A stretch of 64,000 nt of DNA from Bradyrhizobium niftali (GTDB lineage: Bacteria; Pseudomonadota; Alphaproteobacteria; Rhizobiales; Xanthobacteraceae), in contig NZ_SPQT01000020.1 of NCBI RefSeq assembly GCF_004571025.1, forward strand, positions 111,928-175,927. The letters run 5' to 3'. The translations under genes were made by a program, and so were the position numbers. The notes beneath the pieces are model-generated. The model was not told the origin of the DNA, ran no database searches, and saw only the letters and a program-made list of their open reading frames with translations. Below, piece by piece: positions 16,689 through 24,654 of this stretch; position 1 is the stretch's first letter, and the number at the start of each line of letters is the position of its first letter.

Positions 16689-16718
16689 CCGGAGCCACGA
16701 CCTGCCCCCCAAGCTCGA

Positions 16719-17150
16719 TCAGGTCGCATCTCGGAGCGTGGCTTGGGCCAGCTGCTGCGCGCGGAACGTCTTCGGATCGACTGCGATCCAAGAATCCACG
16801 ATCTTTCCGTGGGCCAGCCGGTACATGTTCAAGCCGCGTGCTTCGAACGGCTGGTTGGTCGGCTTGAGATTGAAGAACTGGCCCGTGTGCAACCCCGTTT
16901 CATGCCACTGGATGACGACCAGATCGTCTGCTGCAACGACGGTCTCCAGCTCGATCCGGAAATTGGAGTACGCGTTGTGAAGATTCGCGACGGCCGCGGC
17001 GAAGCCGGCGGGTCCGTGCCGCCCGTTGGAATGATCGACATGCTCGGTCGAGACCAGCGCTTCGAAGCGGTCCGCGCGATTAGCCTGAATGCAGGTGTAG
17101 AGCTCGCGAACGATCTCTTCGTTCAGGGCAAGCTGATGGGCGCTGGTCAT
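16719..17150 (-). CDS. SnoaL-like ester cyclase family protein
   Basis: It is 143 aa from MTSAHQLALNEEIVRELY; GGAGAG before the ATG at 17150 decides the start. NTF2-fold SnoaL-like pattern: VDHSNGRHGPAGFAAAVANL, DLVVIQWHETGLHTGQ, ARGLNMYRLAHGKIVDSWIAVD, with conserved His and Asp typical of polyketide-cyclase-like proteins. The substrate is unknown. It is divergent from a TetR gene, with an 18-bp palindrome between them, so TetR control is likely. Confidence 0.85.
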   Translation of the reverse strand: MTSAHQLALNEEIVRELYTCIQANRADRFEALVSTEHVDHSNGRHGPAGFAAAVANLHNAYSNFRIELETVVAADDLVVIQWHETGLHTGQFFNLKPTNQPFEARGLNMYRLAHGKIVDSWIAVDPKTFRAQQLAQATLRDAT

Positions 17151-17262
17151 GTTTTCTCTCCAAGGTTTCGCTTGCAGTAGCCGAGCCCATGACGGCGCTT
17201 GCGAACGTTTGGCCCGGGCAAGACGCGTCGCTTTCGATCGGTTACGATAGTCATCGGTATTC

Positions 17263-17280
17263 AATATAGCTTACTATATT
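17263..17280. promoter_or_regulatory. Probable TetR operator
   Basis: AATATAG-CTTA-CTATATT: 7-bp perfect arms, AT-rich, in the intergenic region between the SnoaL-like gene and tetR, 16 bp before the tetR ATG. Position and symmetry fit a TetR site controlling both genes. Confidence 0.5.
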
Positions 17281-17295
17281 TAAATCGCGGTGCCG

Positions 17296-17934
17296 ATGTC
17301 AAAGGAAAAGTCTCGTCGTTACGTTTCTTCGGCGCGCCAGCAGCAGGCGGCGGACACGCAGCGCCGCATTCTCGCCGCTGCTGAAACCCTGTTCAGCATC
17401 GAAGGGTTTGACGGAACGACGATCGAGGCGATTGCCCGCAAGGCTGGCGTCGCGGCGCCGACCGTCTATTCCGGCTTCAAATCCAAGCGCGGCATCGTCC
17501 TCGCGCTATTGGACCAGGCCCGTTTCGGCGAGGCGTACAAATCCCTCGTGTCAGAGGCCAACGACACGGGCGATGCGCGCGCGCGCCTTGCCGTGTCGGC
17601 GCGCATTGCGCGCCAGATCTACGAGGCTGAGCAGGCGACTCTGGATCTCGTGCGGGGAGCGGCCGCCGTCTCGCCCGAACTCGCCGCGCTGGTCGATGCG
17701 CGCGAAGAAAGCCGCCGGACGCCTCAGCGCCCGCTGATCGAGGACCTTCGTCGGCAAGGCCAGCTCCGCCCCGGCCTCTCCGTCGCGCGCGCCGCCGATA
17801 TCATGTGGACACTGACGAGCCGGGAGCTCTTCAGGTTGCTCGTGATCGAATCGCGATGGCCGGCCAGTGATTACGAAAGCTGGCTGCGCGATGTCCTGCG
17901 CCGCGAATTATGCCGCGATGAGCCGGTTGGTTAG
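17296..17934 (+). CDS. TetR/AcrR family regulator
   Basis: About 212 aa. The DNA-binding domain is at about residues 15-65 (RILAAAETLFSIEGFDGTTI, HTH with VAAPTVYSGFKSKRGIV); the C-terminal domain is helical and variable (REESRRTPQRPLIEDLR). ATG at 17296 (MSKEKSRR) is chosen; a GTG two codons upstream (17290) is possible. No strong ribosome binding site is seen. It is divergent from the SnoaL-like gene and lies next to an AT-rich palindrome. Confidence 0.85.
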   Translation: MSKEKSRRYVSSARQQQAADTQRRILAAAETLFSIEGFDGTTIEAIARKAGVAAPTVYSGFKSKRGIVLALLDQARFGEAYKSLVSEANDTGDARARLAVSARIARQIYEAEQATLDLVRGAAAVSPELAALVDAREESRRTPQRPLIEDLRRQGQLRPGLSVARAADIMWTLTSRELFRLLVIESRWPASDYESWLRDVLRRELCRDEPVG

Positions 17935-17998
17935 TCCCCGATTGCCCTTCGCGCCGCTCGCCTTTGTCCCGGCCGTGACGGACTGGAGGGAGCCCGTA

Positions 17999-19300
17999 CT
18001 ATTTCGCCTTCGCACCCTGCCGGGCGCTCCCGTTGCCACTCTTCGGCTGGCTGTCCCGGATCAGGCGATCAATGTGCATGCGGATGTGGGCGGCTTCCGC
18101 CGAGGTGTTGGCGAGCGCGATGGCGCGGTCGAAGGCGATGCGGGCTTCGTCGTTGCGGCCGAGCTGCATCAGGAAGGCGCCGCGCACGCCGAAGAAATGG
18201 AAGTAGTTGGCAAGCTTCGGCGCCAGCGGCTCGATCAGGTCGAGCGCGGCTTGTGGCCCGCGCACCTTGGACACCGCGACCGCGCGGTTGAGCGTCACCA
18301 CCGGCGAAGGCTGCACCAGTTCCAGGGCGCCATAGAGCAGGTCGATCTGGGCCCAGTCGGTCTCCTCCGGCGTCGCCGCTCGGGCATGCAGTGCGGCGAT
18401 CGCGGCCTGGATCTGGTAGGGCCCGCTGCGGCGATGGCGCATCGCCTTGTCGATCAGCGCCAACCCTTCCGCGATCATGGTGCCGTTCCACAGGGAGCGA
18501 TCCTGGTCCTCCAGCAGGATCAGCGAACCGTCGATCGCAAACCGCGCGGCGCTGCGCGCATGTTGCAAGAGCAACAACGCCGCCAGCCCCATGATCTCCG
18601 GCTCGCTCTGGAACAGCCGCAGGAGCAGCCGCGCCAGCCGGATCGCCTCCTCGCAGAGCGGCTTTCTGATTTCGGCGGTGTCGCCGCTCGCCGAATAACC
18701 CTCGTTGAAGATCAGGTAGATCATCGCCGCGACAATGGCGAGCCGCTCGGAGCGCTCGACTGCACCGGGCGTTTCGAAAGGCGCCCCGGCTTCAGCGACC
18801 TTCGCCTTGGCGCGCGTGATGCGCTGCTCCATCGCCGCATCCGAGACCAGGAAAGCACGGGCGATCTGCTTCACCGTGAGGCCGGAGACGATGCGCAGGG
18901 CGAGCGCGATCTGCTGCGTCGCCGGCAATTGCGGATGGCAGCAGATGAACATCAGGCGCAGAATGTCGTCGCGATAATGCGAGCCGTCGAGCCGCTCGGC
19001 GAGCGCGCCCTCGGCATCGCCGAGATCGGAGATCGCCTGATCGTCCTCGGGCAGCGGCTGCTGCTTGCGGGCGCGCCGCACCTCGTCGATCGCGACATTG
19101 CGGCCGACCATGATCAGCCAGGCCGCGGGATCGCGCGGCGGCCCGTTCTGCGGCCAGGTCTTGAGCGCGCGCAGGCAGGCGTTCTGGAAGGCTTCCTCGG
19201 CGGTGTCGAGATCGCGGAAATAGCGCAGCAGCGCGCCGACCGCCTGGGGTCGCGCCGAAGTCAGCGCGGTCTCGATCCAGGCGGTGTCGGTCTCGCTCAC
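17999..19300 (-). CDS. ECF42-type RNA polymerase sigma factor with TPR-like C-terminus
   Basis: It is 433 aa, more than twice a simple ECF factor. Sigma region 2 at about residues 10-80 (LDTAEEAFQNACLRALKTWP, AWLIMVGRNVAIDEVRR), region 4 at about 115-170 (PATQQIALALRIVSGLTVKQ, FLVSDAAMEQRITRAK), then a long C-terminal extension (DUF6596-like FNEGYSAS region, then TPR-like helices to about 410). This architecture, with a DGPF gene directly before it, is the hallmark of group ECF42, which has no anti-sigma factor and uses the extension for control. Its ATG overlaps the DGPF stop (ATGA), so the two are translationally coupled. Confidence 0.9.
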   Translation of the reverse strand: MSETDTAWIETALTSARPQAVGALLRYFRDLDTAEEAFQNACLRALKTWPQNGPPRDPAAWLIMVGRNVAIDEVRRARKQQPLPEDDQAISDLGDAEGALAERLDGSHYRDDILRLMFICCHPQLPATQQIALALRIVSGLTVKQIARAFLVSDAAMEQRITRAKAKVAEAGAPFETPGAVERSERLAIVAAMIYLIFNEGYSASGDTAEIRKPLCEEAIRLARLLLRLFQSEPEIMGLAALLLLQHARSAARFAIDGSLILLEDQDRSLWNGTMIAEGLALIDKAMRHRRSGPYQIQAAIAALHARAATPEETDWAQIDLLYGALELVQPSPVVTLNRAVAVSKVRGPQAALDLIEPLAPKLANYFHFFGVRGAFLMQLGRNDEARIAFDRAIALANTSAEAAHIRMHIDRLIRDSQPKSGNGSARQGAKAK

Positions 19301-19665
19301 GTCAGGTTTCCTCCCGGCCTGAACACGCCGACGGGGCGCACCTCATAAGCACCACCGGGATTGGCGGAGCCGAGATCGCGCGCGACGTCGAGCGCGTCGT
19401 CGAGGTTCTTGCAATCGACGATGTAGAAGCCGAGCAACTGCTCCTTGGTCTCGGCATAGGGGCCGTCGAGCACCAGCGGCGGGTCTTCCTTACGCAGCGT
19501 CGCCGCCGCGGTGGTCGGCAACAGCCGCGCCACCGGACCGAGCCGGCCCTGGCTCGTGAGCTTCTCCTGCACCACGGCGAGCTTCTTCATCACCGCCTCG
19601 TCCTGGTCCTTGCTCCAGGAGCCGACGAAGTCCTCGTCATGATAGCAAAGGATCGCATAAAGCAT
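19297..19665 (-). CDS. DGPF/YCII protein coupled to ECF42
   Basis: It is 122 aa. MLYAILCYHDEDFVGSWSKD, then VVQEKLTSQGRLGPVARLLP, the DGPYAETKEQLLGFYIVD signature and the end YEVRPVGVF. Typical DGPF partner of ECF42 sigma factors, proposed to be part of the stress pathway, though its biochemistry is unknown. It starts at 19665; extending the frame upstream passes through the promoter. TGTCGG-N17-CGTC lies 33 nt upstream, suggesting that the sigma factor activates its own operon. Confidence 0.9.
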   Translation of the reverse strand: MLYAILCYHDEDFVGSWSKDQDEAVMKKLAVVQEKLTSQGRLGPVARLLPTTAAATLRKEDPPLVLDGPYAETKEQLLGFYIVDCKNLDDALDVARDLGSANPGGAYEVRPVGVFRPGGNLT

Positions 19666-19697
19666 GGGCAGTACCTTCCCTGACCTCTTGTTTTGAA

Positions 19698-19724
19698 GAC
19701 GATCCACTATGCCCTGCCCCGACA
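19698..19724 (-). promoter_or_regulatory. ECF42-type promoter (DGPF-ECF42 operon)
   Basis: On the minus strand: TGTCGG (19724-19719), 17 nt, CGTC (19701-19698), 33 nt before the DGPF start. It implies autoregulation of the sigma factor. Confidence 0.65.
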
Positions 19725-19810
19725 GGGCTGCGGAAAAAAATTGCAAGAAAAATCCGGCGGATCGTGCCAAGGAGAGCCCTCAAAAGCGGAACCCCGACGA
19801 GGCACTTCGA

Positions 19811-20776
19811 ATGACCAAAGGCACACTGGCCGTCCTGATCAATAGCACGCAGCAGAACTGGCTGCCGGAGCGCTGGAAGGCCCGGTTCGATTCGGTCTGC
19901 GGCGGTCGCCGCGTGGTGCTGCTGCCCGATGCCGGGCTCGATCCGGCCGAGGTGCACTATGCCGCGGTGTGGAAGCCGGTGCCGGGCGATCTCGGCTCGT
20001 TCCCCAATCTGCGCGCGATCTTCAATCTCGGCGCCGGCGTCGATGCGCTGATGGCGGACAAGAGCCTGCCGGACGTGCCGCTGGTTCGCGTCGCCGTGCC
20101 CGACCTGACCAATCGCATGACCGAATATGTCGTGCTGCACGTGCTGATGCACCACCGCCAGGAGCTGTACTTGCGGCAGTCGCAGCGTGAGAAACGCTGG
20201 GAGCCGAAATATCAGTGGCCGGCGAGCGCGGTGACGGTCGGCGTGATGGGGCTGGGCACGCTGGGCGCGGATGCGGCCGACGTGCTGCGGCGGCTCGGCT
20301 TCCGCGTCGTCGGCTGGAGCCGCAGCCCGCGCACGATCGACGGTGTCGAATGCTTCCATGGCGTCGCCGGAATCGATGCGTTCCTGCGCGCGACCGACAT
20401 TCTGGTCTCGCTGTTGCCGCTGACCCCGGACACGCACGGCATCCTCAATCGCGACGTCTTCACCAAGCTCAACCGCAAGAGCCCGCTCGGCGCACCCGTG
20501 CTGATCAATGCCGGCCGCGGCGGCTTGCAGAACGAGGCCGATATCCTCACCTGTCTCGACGACGGCACGCTGGGCGCCGCCTCCCTCGACGTCTTCGTGC
20601 AGGAGCCACAGCCGGCCGACAGCCGCTTCTGGACCCATCCCAAGGTGCTGCTGACCCCGCACAACGCCGCGGACACCGACGCGGACGCGATCTCGGCCTA
20701 TGTCGCCGAGCAGATCGCACGGTTCGAGGCGGGCGGCGAGCTGGAGAACGTGGTGGACCGGGCACGGGGGTATTAG
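19811..20776 (+). CDS. Glyoxylate/hydroxypyruvate reductase A-type dehydrogenase
   Basis: D-2-hydroxyacid dehydrogenase family, 321 aa, close to the GhrA type. Visible: NLGAGVDAL loop, Rossmann motif VMGLGTLGADAADVL, catalytic Arg in INAGRGGLQNE and the His in LLTPHNAADTD. It would reduce glyoxylate or hydroxypyruvate with NAD(P)H. The ATG at 19811 (MTKGTLAVLINS) follows GAGG; the frame is open upstream, but that part overlaps the DGPF promoter. Monocistronic; followed by a long palindromic element. Confidence 0.88.
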   Translation: MTKGTLAVLINSTQQNWLPERWKARFDSVCGGRRVVLLPDAGLDPAEVHYAAVWKPVPGDLGSFPNLRAIFNLGAGVDALMADKSLPDVPLVRVAVPDLTNRMTEYVVLHVLMHHRQELYLRQSQREKRWEPKYQWPASAVTVGVMGLGTLGADAADVLRRLGFRVVGWSRSPRTIDGVECFHGVAGIDAFLRATDILVSLLPLTPDTHGILNRDVFTKLNRKSPLGAPVLINAGRGGLQNEADILTCLDDGTLGAASLDVFVQEPQPADSRFWTHPKVLLTPHNAADTDADAISAYVAEQIARFEAGGELENVVDRARGY

Positions 20777-20801
20777 GGCTCGCCTGGCTCTACAAACTCC
20801 A

Positions 20802-20930
20802 TGTCGTCCCGGCGAAGGCCGGGACCCATACCGCGTGATCTACCGATCGTGGCCGGTCGCAGTACCGAACGACGAGTCTTCGCCAAACCACATCCTGTGG
20901 CTATGGGTCCCGGCCTTCGCCGGGACGACA
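20802..20930. repeat. Long inverted-repeat element, copy 1 (129 bp)
   Basis: Two perfect 29-bp inverted arms (20802-20830 and 20902-20930, beginning TGTCGTCCCGGCGAAGGCC) flank 71 bp. The inner segment 20874-20906 is about 88% identical to 23117-23149 in copy 2. It lies between ghrA-like and MCP genes and contains no ORF. The structure suggests a BIME- or MITE-like non-coding element. Confidence 0.7.
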
Positions 20931-21052
20931 CCTTTTGTTTGGGCCGGCAGCCCGCACCCCACAACCACCCCGCTCCGCCGGTATCCCGTTCACCCTCTCT
21001 TAGCGAGAAGTTGATAAGCGGTGTTAACCAACGCTCAAAGAACGAGTCGGAC

Positions 21053-23020
21053 ATGCGGACGAGTCTCGGCCTCAGGATGCGGATCACGGTTGCGCTGGCG
21101 GTGACGGCGGCGGCGACCGCGCTGTTTGCCGTGCTGGGCGCGATGTGGATCATCGCCGGCATCATCGACCGCGCCGACCAGCGCGAGCTGCGCAGCCATT
21201 ACGACGCCCTGCAATCGCGCATCGCGGAGGAATCGCACCGCGCCGCCGCGATGAGCGCCGTGGTGGCCGCGATGCCGGCGACGCAGGAGGCGATGGCGAA
21301 GCAGGACCGCGAGACGCTGGTGCGCCTGTTCGGGCCGGTGTTCACGGCCATCAAATCCGACTACGGCGTCGACCAGTTCCAGTTCCACGTGCCGCCGGCG
21401 ACGTCCTACCTGCGCGTGCACCAGCCGGCCAAATTCGGCGACGACCTCTCCGGCTTCCGCAAGACCGTCGTCGTCGCCAACCAGGACCGCAAGGTCGTGG
21501 TCGGGCTCGAGGGCGGCATGGCCGGGCTCGGCATCCGCGGCGTGGTGCCGATCGCGCAGGACGGCAAGCACCTCGGCACGGTCGAATTCGGCCTGACCTT
21601 CGGCCAGCCTTTCCTCGACGATTTCAGGAACAACCGCCATGTCGACGTCGCCTTCCATCTCGCCGACGGTTCGGGCTTCAAGCTGTTCGGCGGCACGCTG
21701 AAAGGCAAGAGCTTCTTCGATGCCACCGATTACGGCCGCGCCGCCGGGGGCAGCTTCACAGTGCGACGGGCCAAGCTCGACACCACGCCGGTCGCCGCGC
21801 TGCTCGGACCGATCAGGGACTTTTCCGGAAAGCCGCTCGGCGCGGTCGAGCTCGTGATGGACAATGCCGATTACGAGGCCTCCGCCGATCGCGCCTGGCT
21901 GCTGGCGATCGGTATCGCCGCGCTCGGGCTCGTTCTAGCGGCGATCGTCGGCTATCTCATCGCCCGCAGCATCTCGCGCCCGATCCTGTCGATCACCAAC
22001 GTGATGCGCGAGCTCGCGGACGGACGTCTCGACGTCACTGTACCCACCAGCAAGTCGAATGACGAGGTGGGCGCGATGGTGAAGGCGGTCGCGGTGTTCC
22101 GCGACAATGCGGTGAATTTCGGCAAGCTCCAGGCCGAGCAGCTCGAGGCCAAGGCGCAGTCCGAAGCGGAGAAGCGGCGCGCCTTCGCCGCGCTTGCCGA
22201 CAATTTCGAGGCCAGCATCCGCGAGGTCGTCACCACGGTGTCCGCGGCCGCGGTCGAGATGGAGCACACGGCGCGCTCGATGTCCGATATCGTCGAGCAG
22301 TCGCGCGAGCAGACCCGCACGGTGTCGTCGGCCTCGGCGCTGGCCTCGGAGAACGTGCAGACGGTCGCGGCCGCAGCGGAGGAATTGTCCTCGTCGATGA
22401 CCGAAATCAGCCGGCGCCTTGCGCACGCGACCGAAGTGGTCGGCAAGGCCGCGAGCGACGGACGGCAGTCGAATGCGCGCGTGCAGAGCCTGGCGGATGC
22501 CGCGCAGAAGATCGGCGACGTCGTCGCCTTCATCAATGGCATTGCAGGCCAGACCAATCTGCTGGCGCTCAATGCAACGATCGAAGCGGCGCGCGCGGGC
22601 GAAGCCGGGCGCGGCTTTGCCGTGGTCGCCTCTGAAGTGAAGGCGCTGGCGACCCAGACCGCGAAGGCAACCGAAGAGATCGGCGCGCAGGTCACAGCGG
22701 TGCAGGGCGAGACGACCGGCGCGGTCGACGGCATCCAGTCGATCTGCGCGACGATCCAGCAGGTCGACGAAATTTCGGCTGCGATCGCCGCCGCCGTCGG
22801 GCAGCAAGGCACCGCGACGCAGGAGATCGCGCAGAACGTCCAGCAGGCCGCCGCCCGCACCGGCGAGGTCTCGCAGAACATTTCCGGCGTCACCGCCGGC
22901 ATCGCCGCGACCGGCACGGCAGCCGAGGAAGTGCTGGGCTCCGCGATCGAGCTATCGAAGCAGTCGCAACGTCTGCGCGACGAGGTCGATCGCTTCCTGG
23001 CGCATATTCGCGCGGCCTAG
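21053..23020 (+). CDS. Methyl-accepting chemotaxis protein
   Basis: It is 655 aa. TM1 at about residues 10-35, a large periplasmic cache-like sensor (about 36-280, RELRSHYDALQSRIAEESHR, FQFHVPPATSYLRVHQP), TM2 at about 282-304, HAMP (about 305-360, RSISRPILSITNVMRELADG), and the signalling tip at about 500-545 (LNATIEAARAGEAGRGFAVV). The lactate/acetate-like double-cache pattern suggests a small organic ligand, but this is not certain. ATG at 21053 (MRTSLGLRMR); the longer frame upstream crosses the repeat element. No CheW-binding partner is nearby. Confidence 0.9.
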   Translation: MRTSLGLRMRITVALAVTAAATALFAVLGAMWIIAGIIDRADQRELRSHYDALQSRIAEESHRAAAMSAVVAAMPATQEAMAKQDRETLVRLFGPVFTAIKSDYGVDQFQFHVPPATSYLRVHQPAKFGDDLSGFRKTVVVANQDRKVVVGLEGGMAGLGIRGVVPIAQDGKHLGTVEFGLTFGQPFLDDFRNNRHVDVAFHLADGSGFKLFGGTLKGKSFFDATDYGRAAGGSFTVRRAKLDTTPVAALLGPIRDFSGKPLGAVELVMDNADYEASADRAWLLAIGIAALGLVLAAIVGYLIARSISRPILSITNVMRELADGRLDVTVPTSKSNDEVGAMVKAVAVFRDNAVNFGKLQAEQLEAKAQSEAEKRRAFAALADNFEASIREVVTTVSAAAVEMEHTARSMSDIVEQSREQTRTVSSASALASENVQTVAAAAEELSSSMTEISRRLAHATEVVGKAASDGRQSNARVQSLADAAQKIGDVVAFINGIAGQTNLLALNATIEAARAGEAGRGFAVVASEVKALATQTAKATEEIGAQVTAVQGETTGAVDGIQSICATIQQVDEISAAIAAAVGQQGTATQEIAQNVQQAAARTGEVSQNISGVTAGIAATGTAAEEVLGSAIELSKQSQRLRDEVDRFLAHIRAA

Positions 23021-23048
23021 TCGGGCGAAGGATCGCGCTACATTCTCG

Positions 23049-23195
23049 CTGTCGTCCCCGCGAAGGCGGGGACCCATAACCCCAGGGAGAAGTTGCGGCG
23101 CGAGACTGATAACTCCGAGTCTTCGCTAAACCACTCCCTGTGGTTATGGATCCCGGATCGGCGCTCCGCTTCGCTGCGCTTGTCCGGGACGACAG
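23049..23195. repeat. Long inverted-repeat element, copy 2 (about 147 bp)
   Basis: Starts CTGTCGTCCCCGCGAAGGCG and ends TGTCCGGGACGACAG; the ends are inverted. It shares the inner GAGTCTTCGC(T/C)AAACCAC ... TGTGG(T/C)TATGG segment (23117-23149) with copy 1. The right end has an extra stem (GGCGCTCCGCTTCGCTGCGC). It ends exactly at the stop codon of the tetR gene at 23196, so it lies between convergent genes. Confidence 0.7.
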
Positions 23196-23840
23196 CTAGG
23201 GCTTGACCCCCAACATCACATCAATCGCACCCTTCACGATCGCTTCCAGATCTTTCCGTGAGACGCGGGCGCGCGAGCGGATGGCGATCGAGTGCACTGT
23301 CGCTGATGCGAGCTGGGCCAGCACGGCCGGGTCCGCGCTCTCCGGCAGTTCGCCCTTCTCCCTGGCGCGGCGGAAGCAACTCGCAAACGCCTTGTCGAGC
23401 TCGGCGAGACCGTCGAGCACCATGGCGCGGATGTCGGGATCACCGACAGCCTCGGACGCCGCCGTCACCACGGTGAAGCAGCCGCGCGGGCCCGTCTCGC
23501 CGGAGAGATAGATATTCAGCGCGGAGGCGAAGATGCGCTCCAGGCGCTGGCGCAGCGGCATCTCGTCGCGAAAGATCGCAGCCATGGATGCCCGCGCTTC
23601 CTCGCGGTAGCGCTGGTAGCTCTTGATGTAGAGCTCGCGCTTGTCGCCGAAGGCCCCGTAGAGACTCGGGCGGTTCATGCCGGTGGCTTCGCTCAGATCG
23701 TCGAGCGAGGTCGCGGCAAAACCCTGCCGGCGGAACAGGTCGAGCGCCTTGCCGAGCGCGACCTCGGGCTCATAGGCGCGCGGCCGGCCACGGCGCTTCG
23801 GTTCATTGGCAGCAGCTGGCGGTTTCGATTTTTGTACCAT
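23196..23840 (-). CDS. TetR/AcrR family regulator (divergent from GST)
   Basis: It is 214 aa. The DNA-binding domain is at about residues 18-70 (KALDLFRRQGFAATSLDDLS, HTH with TGMNRPSLYGAFGDKRELY). The C-terminal domain has GCFTVVTAASEAVGDPD as in regulators of the AcrR/TetR_C_16 type. It is divergent from a glutathione S-transferase gene 107 bp away. Two inverted copies of ATGGTACAAAAATC lie in the gap, one overlapping its own start codon, so it probably represses both genes. Confidence 0.88.
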   Translation of the reverse strand: MVQKSKPPAAANEPKRRGRPRAYEPEVALGKALDLFRRQGFAATSLDDLSEATGMNRPSLYGAFGDKRELYIKSYQRYREEARASMAAIFRDEMPLRQRLERIFASALNIYLSGETGPRGCFTVVTAASEAVGDPDIRAMVLDGLAELDKAFASCFRRAREKGELPESADPAVLAQLASATVHSIAIRSRARVSRKDLEAIVKGAIDVMLGVKP

Positions 23841-23893
23841 TTCGCAAATTAATCCTTGACCCTCGCCATATTATGCAAGATGGTACAAAAATC
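23827..23893. promoter_or_regulatory. Paired inverted operators between tetR and gst
   Basis: GATTTTTGTACCAT at 23827-23840 and its exact reverse complement ATGGTACAAAAATC at 23880-23893, 39 bp apart. The similarity extends to TGC(G/A)A(A/G)ATGGTACAAAAATC. One copy overlaps the tetR start codon. Confidence 0.6.
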
Positions 23894-23947
23894 AATCTGG
23901 CCAGGTTGAGCGATACCCGAAAGAGGAACTGCCCAAGGAGGCTACAG

Positions 23948-24592
23948 ATGGATCTCTATTTCTCGCCGCTCGCCTGCTCGATGGCGACCCGCGTCGCGCT
24001 GTACGAAGCCGGTGCCGAAGCGAACTATCTCGAAGTCGATCCGCCGACCAAGAAGGTGCTGAACGACGGTACCGATTTCCGCACCGTGAACCCGATCGGC
24101 CTCGTGCCGACGCTGCGCACCGACGAGGGCGTGGTGCTGACCGAGAACGCGGCGATCCTGCAATATGTCGCCGACCGCTTTCCGCAATCCGGCCTCGGCG
24201 CCGCGGCGGGCATCGAGCGCACGCGGCTGCACCAATGGCTCTGCTTCATCGGCACCGAGCTGCACAAGGGCCTCTTCATCCCCGTGCTCGACCGCAAGGC
24301 GCCGCAGGAGACCAAGGCCTACGCGCTGGAGAAGAACCTGTCGCGGCTCGACTATCTCGACAACTACCTGAAGGGACGCGACTTCCTGCTCGACCATTTC
24401 AGTGTGGCCGACGCCTATCTCGTCACGGTCATCAACTGGACCATGGCGACACCGCCGATCGAGCTCGCCAAATGGCCGAACGTGAAGGCCTATTACGAAC
24501 GCCTGCGCCAGCGGCCCTCGGTCGCAAAGGCGATCGCGGAGGAGTTCGAGCTGTACAAGGCCGAACTCGCCAGGAAGAAGGCGGCGGCTTAA
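23948..24592 (+). CDS. Glutathione S-transferase family protein
   Basis: It is 214 aa, canonical GST length. N-terminal thioredoxin-like domain (MDLYFSPLACSMATRVAL, Ser/Cys at the active site, then VPTLRTDEGVVLTENAAIL) and C-terminal helical domain (about 90-205, LLDHFSVADAYLVTVINW). It resembles the beta/GstA class with a cysteine near residue 10. It probably conjugates or reduces electrophiles. AAGGAGG lies 7 nt before the ATG. The divergent TetR and the paired operators suggest induction by a toxic ligand. Confidence 0.9.
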   Translation: MDLYFSPLACSMATRVALYEAGAEANYLEVDPPTKKVLNDGTDFRTVNPIGLVPTLRTDEGVVLTENAAILQYVADRFPQSGLGAAAGIERTRLHQWLCFIGTELHKGLFIPVLDRKAPQETKAYALEKNLSRLDYLDNYLKGRDFLLDHFSVADAYLVTVINWTMATPPIELAKWPNVKAYYERLRQRPSVAKAIAEEFELYKAELARKKAAA

Positions 24593-24602
24593 GTCAAGAC
24601 GG

Positions 24603-24635
24603 CGACGTCGTCCCGGCTGGGCCGGGACGACGTCG
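24603..24635. terminator. Perfect 15-bp hairpin between convergent genes
   Basis: CGACGTCGTCCCGGC-TGG-GCCGGGACGACGTCG. It stands between gst (+) and the binding-protein gene (-), and can serve both directions. The GTCGTCCCGG word is shared with the long inverted-repeat elements at 20.8 and 23.1 kb. Confidence 0.6.
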
Positions 24636-24654
24636 TTCCTTCGTTGCAATTCGA

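Noticed and set aside
17867..19348. Long plus-strand ORF of 493 aa opposite the ECF42 sigma gene
   Set aside because: It is an antisense shadow caused by GC-rich codons; no family pattern, and the minus strand encodes an obvious sigma factor.
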